DNA of 13,891 nucleotides from an uncultured Anaerococcus sp. (GTDB lineage: Bacteria > Bacillota > Clostridia > Tissierellales > Peptoniphilaceae): the NCBI RefSeq assembly GCF_943912825.1, contig NZ_CALTUX010000043.1, positions 1-13,891 on the forward strand. The letters are read 5' to 3'. The notes under the pieces were generated by a model, which saw only the letters and a program-made list of their open reading frames with translations, searched no databases and was not told the origin of the DNA. Positions 1 to 7,329 of the stretch are shown here, piece after piece; the stretch's first letter is position 1, and each line of letters begins with the position of its first letter. Made by a program: the position numbers and the translations under genes.

Positions 1-1865
1 ATTATATATATAAGTATTACAATGAAAAATTAGAACATATTAATAATATTGAACTTTTAAAGATCAATGAATATATGGAAATAGAAGCTAATACGAGAAA
101 AAATCTAGAGCTTACCAGAAACTTAAATAACAACAGTAAGGAAAATACCCTAATATCTCTATTAGATGAGGCAGATACCGTAATGGGATCTAGATTAATT
201 CACGATTGGTTAGAAAGACCCTTAATAGATAGGGATAAGATACAAAGAAGACTTGATTTAGTTGATGGATTTTATAAGGATAATATTTTATCTAGGAATG
301 TGTCTAATATTTTAGATAGCATATATGATCTAGAAAGAATACTTGCAAAAATCTCTTATAAAAGAGCAAATGCAAGGGATTTAATTTCTCTAAAAAATTC
401 CTTGAAGGATATTCCTAAGCTAAAAGATATACTAAAAAATTCCAATAATAAGTTAATATCAGCCCTAGGCATTAATTTACCAGATATAAGTGACATTTAT
501 GATTTAATTGATAAATCAATTGTACTGGAACCGCCTATAACAATTACTGAAGGTAATTTAATAAAAGAAAATTATAACAAAGACTTAGACGATTTAAAAA
601 AATTATCTAATAATGCTGAAGATAGACTCTTAACCTATGAAAAGGAACAAAGAGATCTTACTGGAATTAAGAATTTAAAAATCATCTATAACAAGAATAA
701 CGGTTATTCTATTGAGGTTACAAAGGTAAATACCGATAAGGTTGATAAGTCATATATTAGAAAACAAACACTTAAAAACCAGGAAAGATACACAACAGAA
801 GAATTAGAAAATATTAGCTCTCTTATCTTAAATGGGAAGGATAAGATTAATAGTCTTGAATATGAACTTTTTAATGATATTGTAGATAAAATATTAGAAT
901 CAACCTCAAGACTTCAATCCCTATCAAAAATGATAGCTAATATTGATTCACTTAATTCCTTTGCTAAAATTGCTACAAAATACAATTATGTAAAACCAAT
1001 AATAAATGATGAGCCTGTAATAAAGATAGAATCAGGGAGACATCCTGTTATAGAGAGAAACCTAAAAGAAAATGAATTTATAGCAAATGATACAGATATT
1101 GGCGAGGATACTAATCTAATACAGATTATTACTGGTCCAAATATGGCTGGTAAATCGACATATATGAGACAAACAGCTCTTATAATAATTATGGCTCAGA
1201 TAGGTTCATTTGTACCAGCAGACAGAGCCCAAATTGGAATTTGTGATAAAGTGTTTACAAGGATAGGGGCAAGTGATAATATATCAAAAGGTCAGTCTAC
1301 CTTTATGCTAGAGATGAATGAAGTATCAAATATTTTGGAAAATTCTACAGATAGGTCTTTTGTAATCCTTGATGAAGTTGGTAGGGGAACAAGCTCTGAC
1401 GATGGGCTAAGTATAGCTATGGCCTTAGTTGAGTATTTATCAAAGCATAAGAAGGTTAAGACTGTGTTCGCTACTCACTTTCACGAATTAACTATTCTTG
1501 AAAATGAGCTTGATAATGTTACAAATCTTAAGATAGAAATCCTTGAAGAGAATAATAACTTAGTTTTCTTAAGAAAAATAAGCAAGGGAAAATCTGACAG
1601 ATCATACGGTATAGAAGTTGCTAAATTAAGCGGCTTGCCTGATGAGATAATTGATAATGCTAATAAGATAATGAACAAACTATCTAATGATGATTTTTAT
1701 GAAGTAGATAAGCAAAAAGAGCTTAAAAATTCAATAGATGAAATAAAAGATAAGAAGCTAGAAGATTTAAGAAATTTGTTAGAGGATATAAATATTAATG
1801 AACTTACTCCTCTAGAAGCACTAAATAAACTAAATATATTAATAGAAAGAATCGGTGAATTATAG
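1..1865 (+). CDS. mutS: DNA mismatch repair protein MutS, 3' part (5' end outside window)
   Basis: MutS binds mismatches and insertion/deletion loops and, through its ATPase, recruits MutL. The frame is open from base 3 with no stop before the ATG at 75. The residues before and after that ATG (ending NEYMEIEANTRKNLEL) match the conserved MutS core motif, so ATG 75 is internal and the gene starts left of the window. About 620 C-terminal residues are present: the core/lever and clamp regions, then the ABC-type ATPase. Walker A GPNMAGKST lies near 1135-1161. Walker B is VILDEVGRGTSS, with its D-E at 1371-1376. The FATHFHEL motif is near 1467-1490. The C-terminus has the usual ELTPLEAL helix-turn-helix end. 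The N-terminal mismatch-reading domain (Phe-X-Glu) is off-window. No QLSLF-like beta-clamp motif is apparent in the linker before TPLEAL. The stop TAG shares its G with the GTG start of mutL, so the two genes are probably translationally coupled. Confidence 0.97.
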   Translation, partial: YIYKYYNEKLEHINNIELLKINEYMEIEANTRKNLELTRNLNNNSKENTLISLLDEADTVMGSRLIHDWLERPLIDRDKIQRRLDLVDGFYKDNILSRNVSNILDSIYDLERILAKISYKRANARDLISLKNSLKDIPKLKDILKNSNNKLISALGINLPDISDIYDLIDKSIVLEPPITITEGNLIKENYNKDLDDLKKLSNNAEDRLLTYEKEQRDLTGIKNLKIIYNKNNGYSIEVTKVNTDKVDKSYIRKQTLKNQERYTTEELENISSLILNGKDKINSLEYELFNDIVDKILESTSRLQSLSKMIANIDSLNSFAKIATKYNYVKPIINDEPVIKIESGRHPVIERNLKENEFIANDTDIGEDTNLIQIITGPNMAGKSTYMRQTALIIIMAQIGSFVPADRAQIGICDKVFTRIGASDNISKGQSTFMLEMNEVSNILENSTDRSFVILDEVGRGTSSDDGLSIAMALVEYLSKHKKVKTVFATHFHELTILENELDNVTNLKIEILEENNNLVFLRKISKGKSDRSYGIEVAKLSGLPDEIIDNANKIMNKLSNDDFYEVDKQKELKNSIDEIKDKKLEDLRNLLEDININELTPLEALNKLNILIERIGEL

Positions 1866-3643
1866 TGCCTATAATTAGACTAAACAAGGATACAATAGAA
1901 AAAATAGCGGCAGGAGAGGTAATAGAATCTCCTCTTTCTGTTGTTAAAGAATTGGTAGAAAATTCCATTGATGCTAATAGTAAAAATATAACAGTTGAAA
2001 TAAGAAATGGCGGTAAGTCATATATAAGAGTCACAGACGATGGGGCAGGTATTGATAGTGATGAATTAGAGATAGCCTTCAAAAAACATGCCACAAGTAA
2101 GATTACTGATTTTGATGATTTATATAGGATTGACACTCTTGGATTTAGGGGGGAAGCTCTTCCAAGCATAGCAGCCGTAAGTAAACTTACAGCTATTTCT
2201 AAGACTGAAGGTGCACCTATAGGTAGTAAGTTAGTCATAAGCTCAAAAGATACCAGTAAAAGTTCGATTGCTACAAATAAAGGTACAAGTATTATAGTGG
2301 AAGACTTATTTTATAACATACCTGCTAGGAGAAAATTCTTGAAATCCGACCTAGCAGAAACAAATAAAATTACAAAGCTTCTTTATGCTTTTGCTATAGG
2401 TTATCAAGATATATCTTTTAAATATATAAAAGATGATAGTCTACAATTTAGATCAAGTTCAAATACATCTTTTAAGCTAAATATAGCTGATCTTTTAGAT
2501 AGTTTGCTTGAAGAAAATTTGATAGAAATAAGTGATAAGAACGATATTTTTAATATAAAAGCCTATATTTCAAATTCAAACTATTATCGTGGAAATAGAT
2601 CAATGCAATATGTCTTTGCAAACAAAAGATTAATTGAAAATGATGAAATAAATAGGGCTATTGAATACCAATACCAAGGACTTATCCCTAATGGAAGATA
2701 TCCAGCTTTTTTCTTATTTATAGATACAAATCCCAAAAATATAGATGTAAATATCCATCCTAATAAAAAGATAATTAAATTTTCCTACGAGGAAGAACTT
2801 ATAGACCTAATCACTAATTCAATTAACAAGGCTTTTAAGAAGAATAAAGACATAAAGACTATCAGACAGGAAGTCACTAAGGAAAATAAAAGCCTGGATT
2901 TCAGCGATTATAAGGCTATACTTGATAAGTATTCTCCAGTTGAGAATTTAATTAGAGAAAGTCCGAGTAATTATTCAACTGAAAATTCTAATAACTTCTT
3001 TGATGAATCTTTACCATTGGATTTAGGGGCATTGGAAGAAAATAATGATTTTTATGAAGATGTTATCGAAGAGAAATTTATAGATGATATACCAACCTAC
3101 AAGACAAGTTTGTTTTTTCGATATTCAATATTTGAAGATAAGAATAAAGCCTATATACTCGACCATAGAAAAGCTGATGAGAAAATTAAAATGTCTAAAT
3201 ATATTAGAGATTTTAAAGAAGGCAATATAGCAAGACAGATTCTTACAAATCCACTAACAGTTGAGCTTAAGGTTGATGATATTAAAAGGGTTAAAGAAAA
3301 GGATAATTTATTTGAAAATATGGGCTTTGATATAGATTTTATATCGAATAATAAGCTGATAATTAGAGAAATACCAACCATTTTTGATTTACCAGAAAAT
3401 AGCGATTTCTTTTATGATTTACTCGATATAGATTATGATGATTCAAATAAATTTTTATATAAAAAATTTAGAAAGCTAGTAAAGGCTTTATCCTTTAGAA
3501 AGGGCCATAGGATTAACGAAGATGAGGCAGTTTCACTTTATAAAAAACTTATGGATGAAGAAAATCCCTATATAAACTATGATGGACAAGCTACTTTAAT
3601 AATGATAGATAGTAAAGATTTGGAGAAATACTTTGAAAGATAA
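1865..3643 (+). CDS. mutL: DNA mismatch repair protein MutL with degenerate endonuclease motifs
   Basis: MutL is the ATP-driven dimer that links MutS to strand removal. The 592-residue protein begins at a GTG that overlaps the mutS stop by one base. Its first residues (MPIIRLNKDTIEKIAAGEVI) are the standard MutL start. The N-terminal GHKL ATPase is intact: KELVENSIDA with catalytic E29 and N33, DDGAGI (58-63), HATSKI (75-80) and GFRGEAL (93-99). A variable linker follows. The C-terminal dimerisation domain (about 410-592) can be aligned end to end with Firmicute MutL, but its nuclease motifs have changed. DQHAxxExxxxE reads DHRKADEKIKMS (from D433). The SCK-type motif reads VKA (539-541). CPHGRP reads NYDGQA (571-576). 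From family knowledge these residues bind the metal, so endonuclease activity is probably lost. The frame is uninterrupted and the end overlaps miaA by 11 bases. Confidence 0.96.
   Translation: MPIIRLNKDTIEKIAAGEVIESPLSVVKELVENSIDANSKNITVEIRNGGKSYIRVTDDGAGIDSDELEIAFKKHATSKITDFDDLYRIDTLGFRGEALPSIAAVSKLTAISKTEGAPIGSKLVISSKDTSKSSIATNKGTSIIVEDLFYNIPARRKFLKSDLAETNKITKLLYAFAIGYQDISFKYIKDDSLQFRSSSNTSFKLNIADLLDSLLEENLIEISDKNDIFNIKAYISNSNYYRGNRSMQYVFANKRLIENDEINRAIEYQYQGLIPNGRYPAFFLFIDTNPKNIDVNIHPNKKIIKFSYEEELIDLITNSINKAFKKNKDIKTIRQEVTKENKSLDFSDYKAILDKYSPVENLIRESPSNYSTENSNNFFDESLPLDLGALEENNDFYEDVIEEKFIDDIPTYKTSLFFRYSIFEDKNKAYILDHRKADEKIKMSKYIRDFKEGNIARQILTNPLTVELKVDDIKRVKEKDNLFENMGFDIDFISNNKLIIREIPTIFDLPENSDFFYDLLDIDYDDSNKFLYKKFRKLVKALSFRKGHRINEDEAVSLYKKLMDEENPYINYDGQATLIMIDSKDLEKYFER
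3622..3625 (+). promoter_or_regulatory. Ribosome binding site that selects the TTG start of miaA
   Basis: GGAG lies seven bases before the TTG at 3633, inside the last codons of mutL. The TTG reading gives MKDKLIIITGPTASGKS, which places the P-loop at the normal distance from the MiaA N-terminus. No ATG in this frame lies between the site and the P-loop. Confidence 0.7.
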
Positions 3644-4577
3644 ACTTATAATAATAACAGGTCCTACTGCAAGCGGAAAGAGTGACATAGCTATAAATTT
3701 AGCTAAAAAATTAGATAGTCAAATAATTTCTTCAGATAGTCAACAAGTCTATAGATATATGGACATAGGGACTAATAAGGTTGATGATTTCACGATAGAT
3801 CATCATCTAATAAATGTTGTTAATCCAGACGAGAATTTTACAGTTGAAGATTTTAGGGTCGAGACCCTCAGCATTATTAGAGAATTAAATGATAATGGCC
3901 TTACTCCGATTATGACAGGTGGAACTGGCTTTTATATAGATTCTATATTATTCGATATGAATTATGGAAAGGTCAGCAAAAATGAAGAGCTAAGAGATAA
4001 ATTAGATTCTGAGGCGGAAGAATTTGGAAATGAATATTTATATGAAAAGCTAAAGGAAATAGATCCAGAAAGTGCAAGTAAATATCATCCAAATGAAAGA
4101 AATAGAATAATAAGAGCTCTTGAAATCTATAAGGAAACAGGAGTAAAGGCTTCAGTTCAAAGGACTGGCGAAAGGGTTTTAAATTCTGAATTAGATCCAA
4201 TTATATTTTTCTTAAATTACGAGAATAGGGAAATACTCTACGACAAAATAAATCTAAGAGTCGAGCAAATGATTGACCAAGGTCTGATTGAAGAATTTGA
4301 ATATTTAATTGATAGATTTAATCTAACTCCTGACAGTCAATCTATGGCAGCAATTGGATATAAGGAAATATTTCCATATATAAAGGGTGAAATAAATAAG
4401 GATGAGCTTATAGCAACTATTGCTCAAAATACAAGACGATATGCAAAAAGGCAAATAACTTGGATGAAAAGATACAAAAATTATCCTTTTTGCCACGAAA
4501 TAATAATGGATGAATTAAGCAAGGATGATGCAGGAATGATAATAGAAAGTATAATAAAGGATGTTTATGGACTATAA
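3633..4577 (+). CDS. miaA: tRNA dimethylallyltransferase (A37 isopentenylation)
   Basis: MiaA transfers the dimethylallyl group of DMAPP to N6 of adenosine 37 in tRNAs that read UNN codons. The 314-residue product is normal length for the family. Visible motifs are the P-loop GPTASGKS (10-17), the DSQQVYRYMDIGT segment (35-47; usually DSMQVYKGMDIGT), HHLI (57-60), MTGGTGFYI (94-102), the RNRIIRALEIY tRNA-binding segment, AIGYKEI, and the C-terminal RRYAKRQITWMKR helix. The start is a TTG with a well-placed GGAG. The gene overlaps mutL by 11 bases upstream and the next gene downstream, so it is co-translated with the repair genes. The mutS-mutL-miaA order is common in Clostridia and relatives. 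Nothing in the protein looks damaged. Confidence 0.96.
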   Translation: MKDKLIIITGPTASGKSDIAINLAKKLDSQIISSDSQQVYRYMDIGTNKVDDFTIDHHLINVVNPDENFTVEDFRVETLSIIRELNDNGLTPIMTGGTGFYIDSILFDMNYGKVSKNEELRDKLDSEAEEFGNEYLYEKLKEIDPESASKYHPNERNRIIRALEIYKETGVKASVQRTGERVLNSELDPIIFFLNYENREILYDKINLRVEQMIDQGLIEEFEYLIDRFNLTPDSQSMAAIGYKEIFPYIKGEINKDELIATIAQNTRRYAKRQITWMKRYKNYPFCHEIIMDELSKDDAGMIIESIIKDVYGL

Positions 4578-5844
4578 AGAGATATATGATAATTATAATA
4601 TAGACGATTCATTTGATGAGATTATCAAAGAGTCTGAGAAAGAATTAGAAGATTTATTTAAACAACATGAAGATATTAGTGAATTTAACCAAGCCAAGGT
4701 ACTAAGTGCTTTTAATAAAAACGCTCTGCAAACAAGTGATTTTAATTCTTCCACCGGTTATGGTTATGCAGATACTGGTAGGGATACTATAGAGAATATT
4801 TTTTCAAGTATTTTCAAGGCTGAAGACAGTCTAGTAAGACCTTCTATAGTATCAGGTACCCATGCTCTTTCGATTGTCTTATTCTCACTATTAAACCACG
4901 GTGATAAACTCCTATCTATAACTGATGACCCATATGATACCATGCAGCAAGTGATAGGAATAGCTGGAAATAAGAAGGGGACCTTGCTTGAAAAAGGAAT
5001 CCTATATGACAAAATTGACTTAAATGATGATGGGTCGATCAAATATGAAAAGATTAGAGATAAAATTGACGATAAGACTAAGGTCATTCTTATTCAAAGG
5101 TCAACTGGCTATAGTCAAAGAAGAGCTTTTACAATTGATGAAATTAAAAAAGCTATAGATGAAATTAGAAAAGAAAATAAAGATGTAATTGTTTTCATAG
5201 ATAACTGCTATGGTGAATTTACAGAAGATAAGGAACCTATAGAAGTCGGTGCTGATATAGTAGCAGGATCATTAATTAAAAACCTAGGTGGGGGAATAGC
5301 ATTAACAGGGGGCTATATCTCAGGAAAAAGAAATTTGATAGAATATTGTGCAAATACCCTTACTGCACCAGGCATTGGCAAGGACGAAGGATTAAGTTTT
5401 GGAACAAATAGGTTGGTTGCAGAAGGCTTATATTTTGCTCCACATGTTGTTAAGGAATCAATTAAAGTGGCACTTTTATTTGCATCTGTGTTTAGGAAAT
5501 TAGGATATGAAGTTACTCCAAGCTTAGAAGATCCAAGGTCAGATATAATATTAGCTATAAAGCTAGGAAATCCGGATAAGCTTAAAACTTTCTGTAAGGC
5601 AATCCAAGAAGCTTGTACAGTTGATTCAACCTTCATTCCTGAAGCATATCCAATGCCAGGATATGAAGACCCTGTAATAATGGCTGCTGGTGGCTTTGTT
5701 GAAGGCGCTACATCTGAATTATCAGCGGATGGTCCTCTAAGAGAGCCTTATATGGCATATTTACAAGGAGGACTTAACTATTATCACGGTAAGTTAGCTT
5801 TGAAAATAGTTTTAAATAGACTGAAGAAAAATAATTTAATATAG
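4567..5844 (+). CDS. PLP-dependent methionine gamma-lyase family protein ('aluminum resistance'/YnbB type)
   Basis: This fold-type I PLP enzyme resembles the Met_gamma_lyase/'aluminum resistance protein' family often found after miaA in Firmicutes. Its true substrate is not established; cleavage of a sulfur amino acid is only a guess from the family name. With the start chosen here it has 425 residues. Features seen are the glycine-rich SSTGYGYADTGRD segment, SGTHALS (PLP-phosphate region), the FIDNCYGEF motif carrying the Asp that contacts the PLP ring nitrogen, and AGSLIKNLGGGIA with the probable Schiff-base lysine K238. Two in-frame ATGs occur, at 4561 and 4567. AAAGGA at 4556-4561 abuts the first but sits five bases before the second, so 4567 is preferred; starting at 4561 would add only Met-Phe. 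The gene overlaps miaA by 11 bases and ends at a hairpin terminator. Confidence 0.9.
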   Translation: MDYKEIYDNYNIDDSFDEIIKESEKELEDLFKQHEDISEFNQAKVLSAFNKNALQTSDFNSSTGYGYADTGRDTIENIFSSIFKAEDSLVRPSIVSGTHALSIVLFSLLNHGDKLLSITDDPYDTMQQVIGIAGNKKGTLLEKGILYDKIDLNDDGSIKYEKIRDKIDDKTKVILIQRSTGYSQRRAFTIDEIKKAIDEIRKENKDVIVFIDNCYGEFTEDKEPIEVGADIVAGSLIKNLGGGIALTGGYISGKRNLIEYCANTLTAPGIGKDEGLSFGTNRLVAEGLYFAPHVVKESIKVALLFASVFRKLGYEVTPSLEDPRSDIILAIKLGNPDKLKTFCKAIQEACTVDSTFIPEAYPMPGYEDPVIMAAGGFVEGATSELSADGPLREPYMAYLQGGLNYYHGKLALKIVLNRLKKNNLI

Positions 5845-5849
5845 AAATT

Positions 5850-5886
5850 ATCGCCCAAATAGCTTTAAGCTTAATGGGCGATTTTT
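5850..5886. terminator. Shared hairpin terminator between convergent operons
   Basis: ATCGCCCA (5850-5857) pairs perfectly with TGGGCGAT (5875-5882). The 17-base loop contains the smaller dyad AGC...GCT. A run of five T (5882-5886) follows on the + strand, giving a credible terminator for the mutS-mutL-miaA operon. It begins five bases after that operon's stop codon. On the minus strand the hairpin directly follows the stop codon of the recombinase gene, but the tail there (AATTTCT) is less U-rich, so termination in that direction is weaker. Confidence 0.8.
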
Positions 5887-6874
5887 ATATGTCGAGTTTT
5901 GAAAGTGGATTTTTGTTGACGGCCTTTTTTAGGTCTTCGTCATCTAAGTGGGTGTAGATTTGTGTGGTAGATACAGAAGCGTGCCCAAGTATATCCTTAA
6001 GAGCTCTAATATCAACATCTCCATACTTATACATTAGAGTTGCAGCAGTATGTCTTAGTTTATGGGTTGAATAGATGGTGGTATCAAAACCGGCTTTTTC
6101 GAGATATTTATCAATTGTGGCTTGTACAGCTCTATTTGAAATTCTCTTTTTCCTAGTGGATATAAATAGGGCGTTGACCTTATCATCCTTAAGATAAGCT
6201 GATCTTATTATAATATATGAATTAATCAGTTCTAAACAATTTTTTGTAAGGTATACAGTTCGTTCTTTATTACCTTTTCCAATGATGTTAAAACTATCTT
6301 TATTTACATCAGATAAGTTTATACTTACTAGCTCTGATAGACGCATACCGGTAGTTAAAAAGGTAAAAACCATGGCTAGGTCTCTAGCTCTTAAAAATTC
6401 GTTCTTTTCTTTGTTTATTTCATTAAGCAAGATCTCGGTTTCCGAGAGAGTTAGGTATATTGGTTGTCTTTGACTTATTTTGGGATTTGTTAATTTGTTA
6501 GCATTATTAGTGTCTATAATTTCAATCTCATTGTACATATATTTGTAAAAAGATTTGATAGCAGAAATCTTACGTGATCTAGTAGTAGCTGAATCATTTT
6601 TGTCGTTGTCTAAATATGAAAGAAAGGCATAGAAATCCTGGATAGACATTTGCTCAAAAAATTCGCTATTGATAATATGGTTTATTTTATTAAAATCAAA
6701 ATCTTTAAGATAAGATTCTTCATTGCCGGAATATATTTTTCTTATAATTTCAAATTCGATAAACATAAGAAGGTCATATTCATATTCCTTAATAGTAGAT
6801 GCAGAAAGACCTTTGATGGATTTTAAATAGTTTAAATAATCTGTAAGTATAAGGGGTTTAATAAATTTTTCCAT
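5885..6874 (-). CDS. XerC/XerD-type tyrosine recombinase
   Basis: This is a site-specific recombinase of the phage-integrase family, 329 residues long. The N-terminal SAM-like core-binding domain covers about 1-125 and contains LSASTIKEYEYDL and TTRSRKISAIKSFYKYM. The catalytic domain follows. All catalytic residues are visible: R178 (TGMRLSEL), K203 (GKGNKERTVYL), H271 and R274 (HKLRHTAATLM), H298 (LGHASVSTTQ) and the nucleophile Y307 (IYTH). The size and the clean C-terminus (NPLSKL) resemble chromosomal Xer proteins that resolve chromosome dimers more than phage integrases. No att site, excisionase or phage gene is nearby. The start ATG is preceded by GGAG at seven bases. It is a single-gene unit, convergent with the repair operon. 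XerC, XerD and other Xer paralogues cannot be separated here, so no symbol is given. Confidence 0.92.
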   Translation of the reverse strand: MEKFIKPLILTDYLNYLKSIKGLSASTIKEYEYDLLMFIEFEIIRKIYSGNEESYLKDFDFNKINHIINSEFFEQMSIQDFYAFLSYLDNDKNDSATTRSRKISAIKSFYKYMYNEIEIIDTNNANKLTNPKISQRQPIYLTLSETEILLNEINKEKNEFLRARDLAMVFTFLTTGMRLSELVSINLSDVNKDSFNIIGKGNKERTVYLTKNCLELINSYIIIRSAYLKDDKVNALFISTRKKRISNRAVQATIDKYLEKAGFDTTIYSTHKLRHTAATLMYKYGDVDIRALKDILGHASVSTTQIYTHLDDEDLKKAVNKNPLSKLDI

Positions 6875-7279
6875 AATTACTCCTAATTAAGTTTATAAAG
6901 GCTCTAGGATGTATTCGTATTAATATTTACATAGATACTATACTTAAAATTTCGATAAAAACAAATTATTGCACAAAATAACAATTTTGTGTAATAATTT
7001 AAAATTGCCTTATACCTCTTTTCATGTCTTTTTAAGATTATATTTTCTTATTTGTCAAGAAGTTTTATGAGTGAATATGCTTTGCTTTATTATATGTATT
7101 GTTTTTATGCTTGGGTCTAATTCTCCTTTATATTATTATTTTCAATTAAATTTCAACATCTTCTATAGTTTTATATTAAAAAAATTCTCCTTATAGAACT
7201 AGGATTGTAATACGCTCTATTTTGACTTCTAAGCGATTTTAAATTTTTGCTGGTGTATTTATACCTTTAAAATTCTACT
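6875..7279. other. Gene-free AT-rich spacer upstream of the recombinase
   Basis: No credible ORF, tRNA or known RNA fold was found in these 405 bases. The stretch holds the recombinase ribosome binding site, a poor minus-strand promoter candidate (TATAGT at 6942-6937 with a weak TTTGTT 17 bases upstream), the large inverted repeat at 6963-7000, and two copies of AATTCTCCTT (7119-7128 and 7183-7192). On the minus strand those copies read as AAGGAGAATT ribosome-binding-like sites, but no start codon or ORF follows either. It is much longer than the other spacers in the window. Confidence 0.6.
6963..7000. repeat. 17-bp near-perfect inverted repeat with 4-base loop
   Basis: The left arm, 6963-6979 (core TTGCACAAAAT), is the reverse complement of the right arm, 6984-7000 (core ATTTTGTGTAA), at 16 of 17 positions. 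The one mismatch (6971/6992) would be a G-U pair in a + strand RNA. The loop is AACA. The site lies about 90 bases upstream of the recombinase start, next to its possible promoter. It could be a dimer-binding operator. It could also be a weak minus-strand terminator, because TGTTTTTATC follows there. No matching transcription unit was identified. Confidence 0.65.
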
Positions 7280-7307
7280 AAAAAAACTGCCAAATTACTT
7301 GGCAGTT
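7280..7307 (-). terminator. Rho-independent terminator of rny
   Basis: On the minus strand the nine-base arm AACTGCCAA (7307-7299) pairs perfectly with TTGGCAGTT (7293-7285) around a five-base loop. The T run continues to 7280. The hairpin lies 22 bases after the rny stop codon and is a textbook intrinsic terminator. Confidence 0.9.
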
Positions 7308-7329
7308 AGTTTAAATAATTAATTAAATA

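Noticed and set aside
5885..6874. Recombinase as the integrase of a mobile element
   Set aside because: No phage, transposon or conjugation gene, direct-repeat att site or tRNA target is nearby; the protein is of compact chromosomal Xer size.
6918..6945. A TTTACATA segment that resembles half of a Firmicute dif site next to the Xer-type gene
   Set aside because: Only about eight bases match one arm; the other arm and the central region do not match, and such AT-rich half-matches are common here.
7037..7058. Perfect TTGACA (7058-7053) and perfect TATAAT (7042-7037) on the minus strand
   Set aside because: The two boxes are only 10 bases apart, too close for a sigma-A promoter, and neither has a good partner at 16-18 bases.
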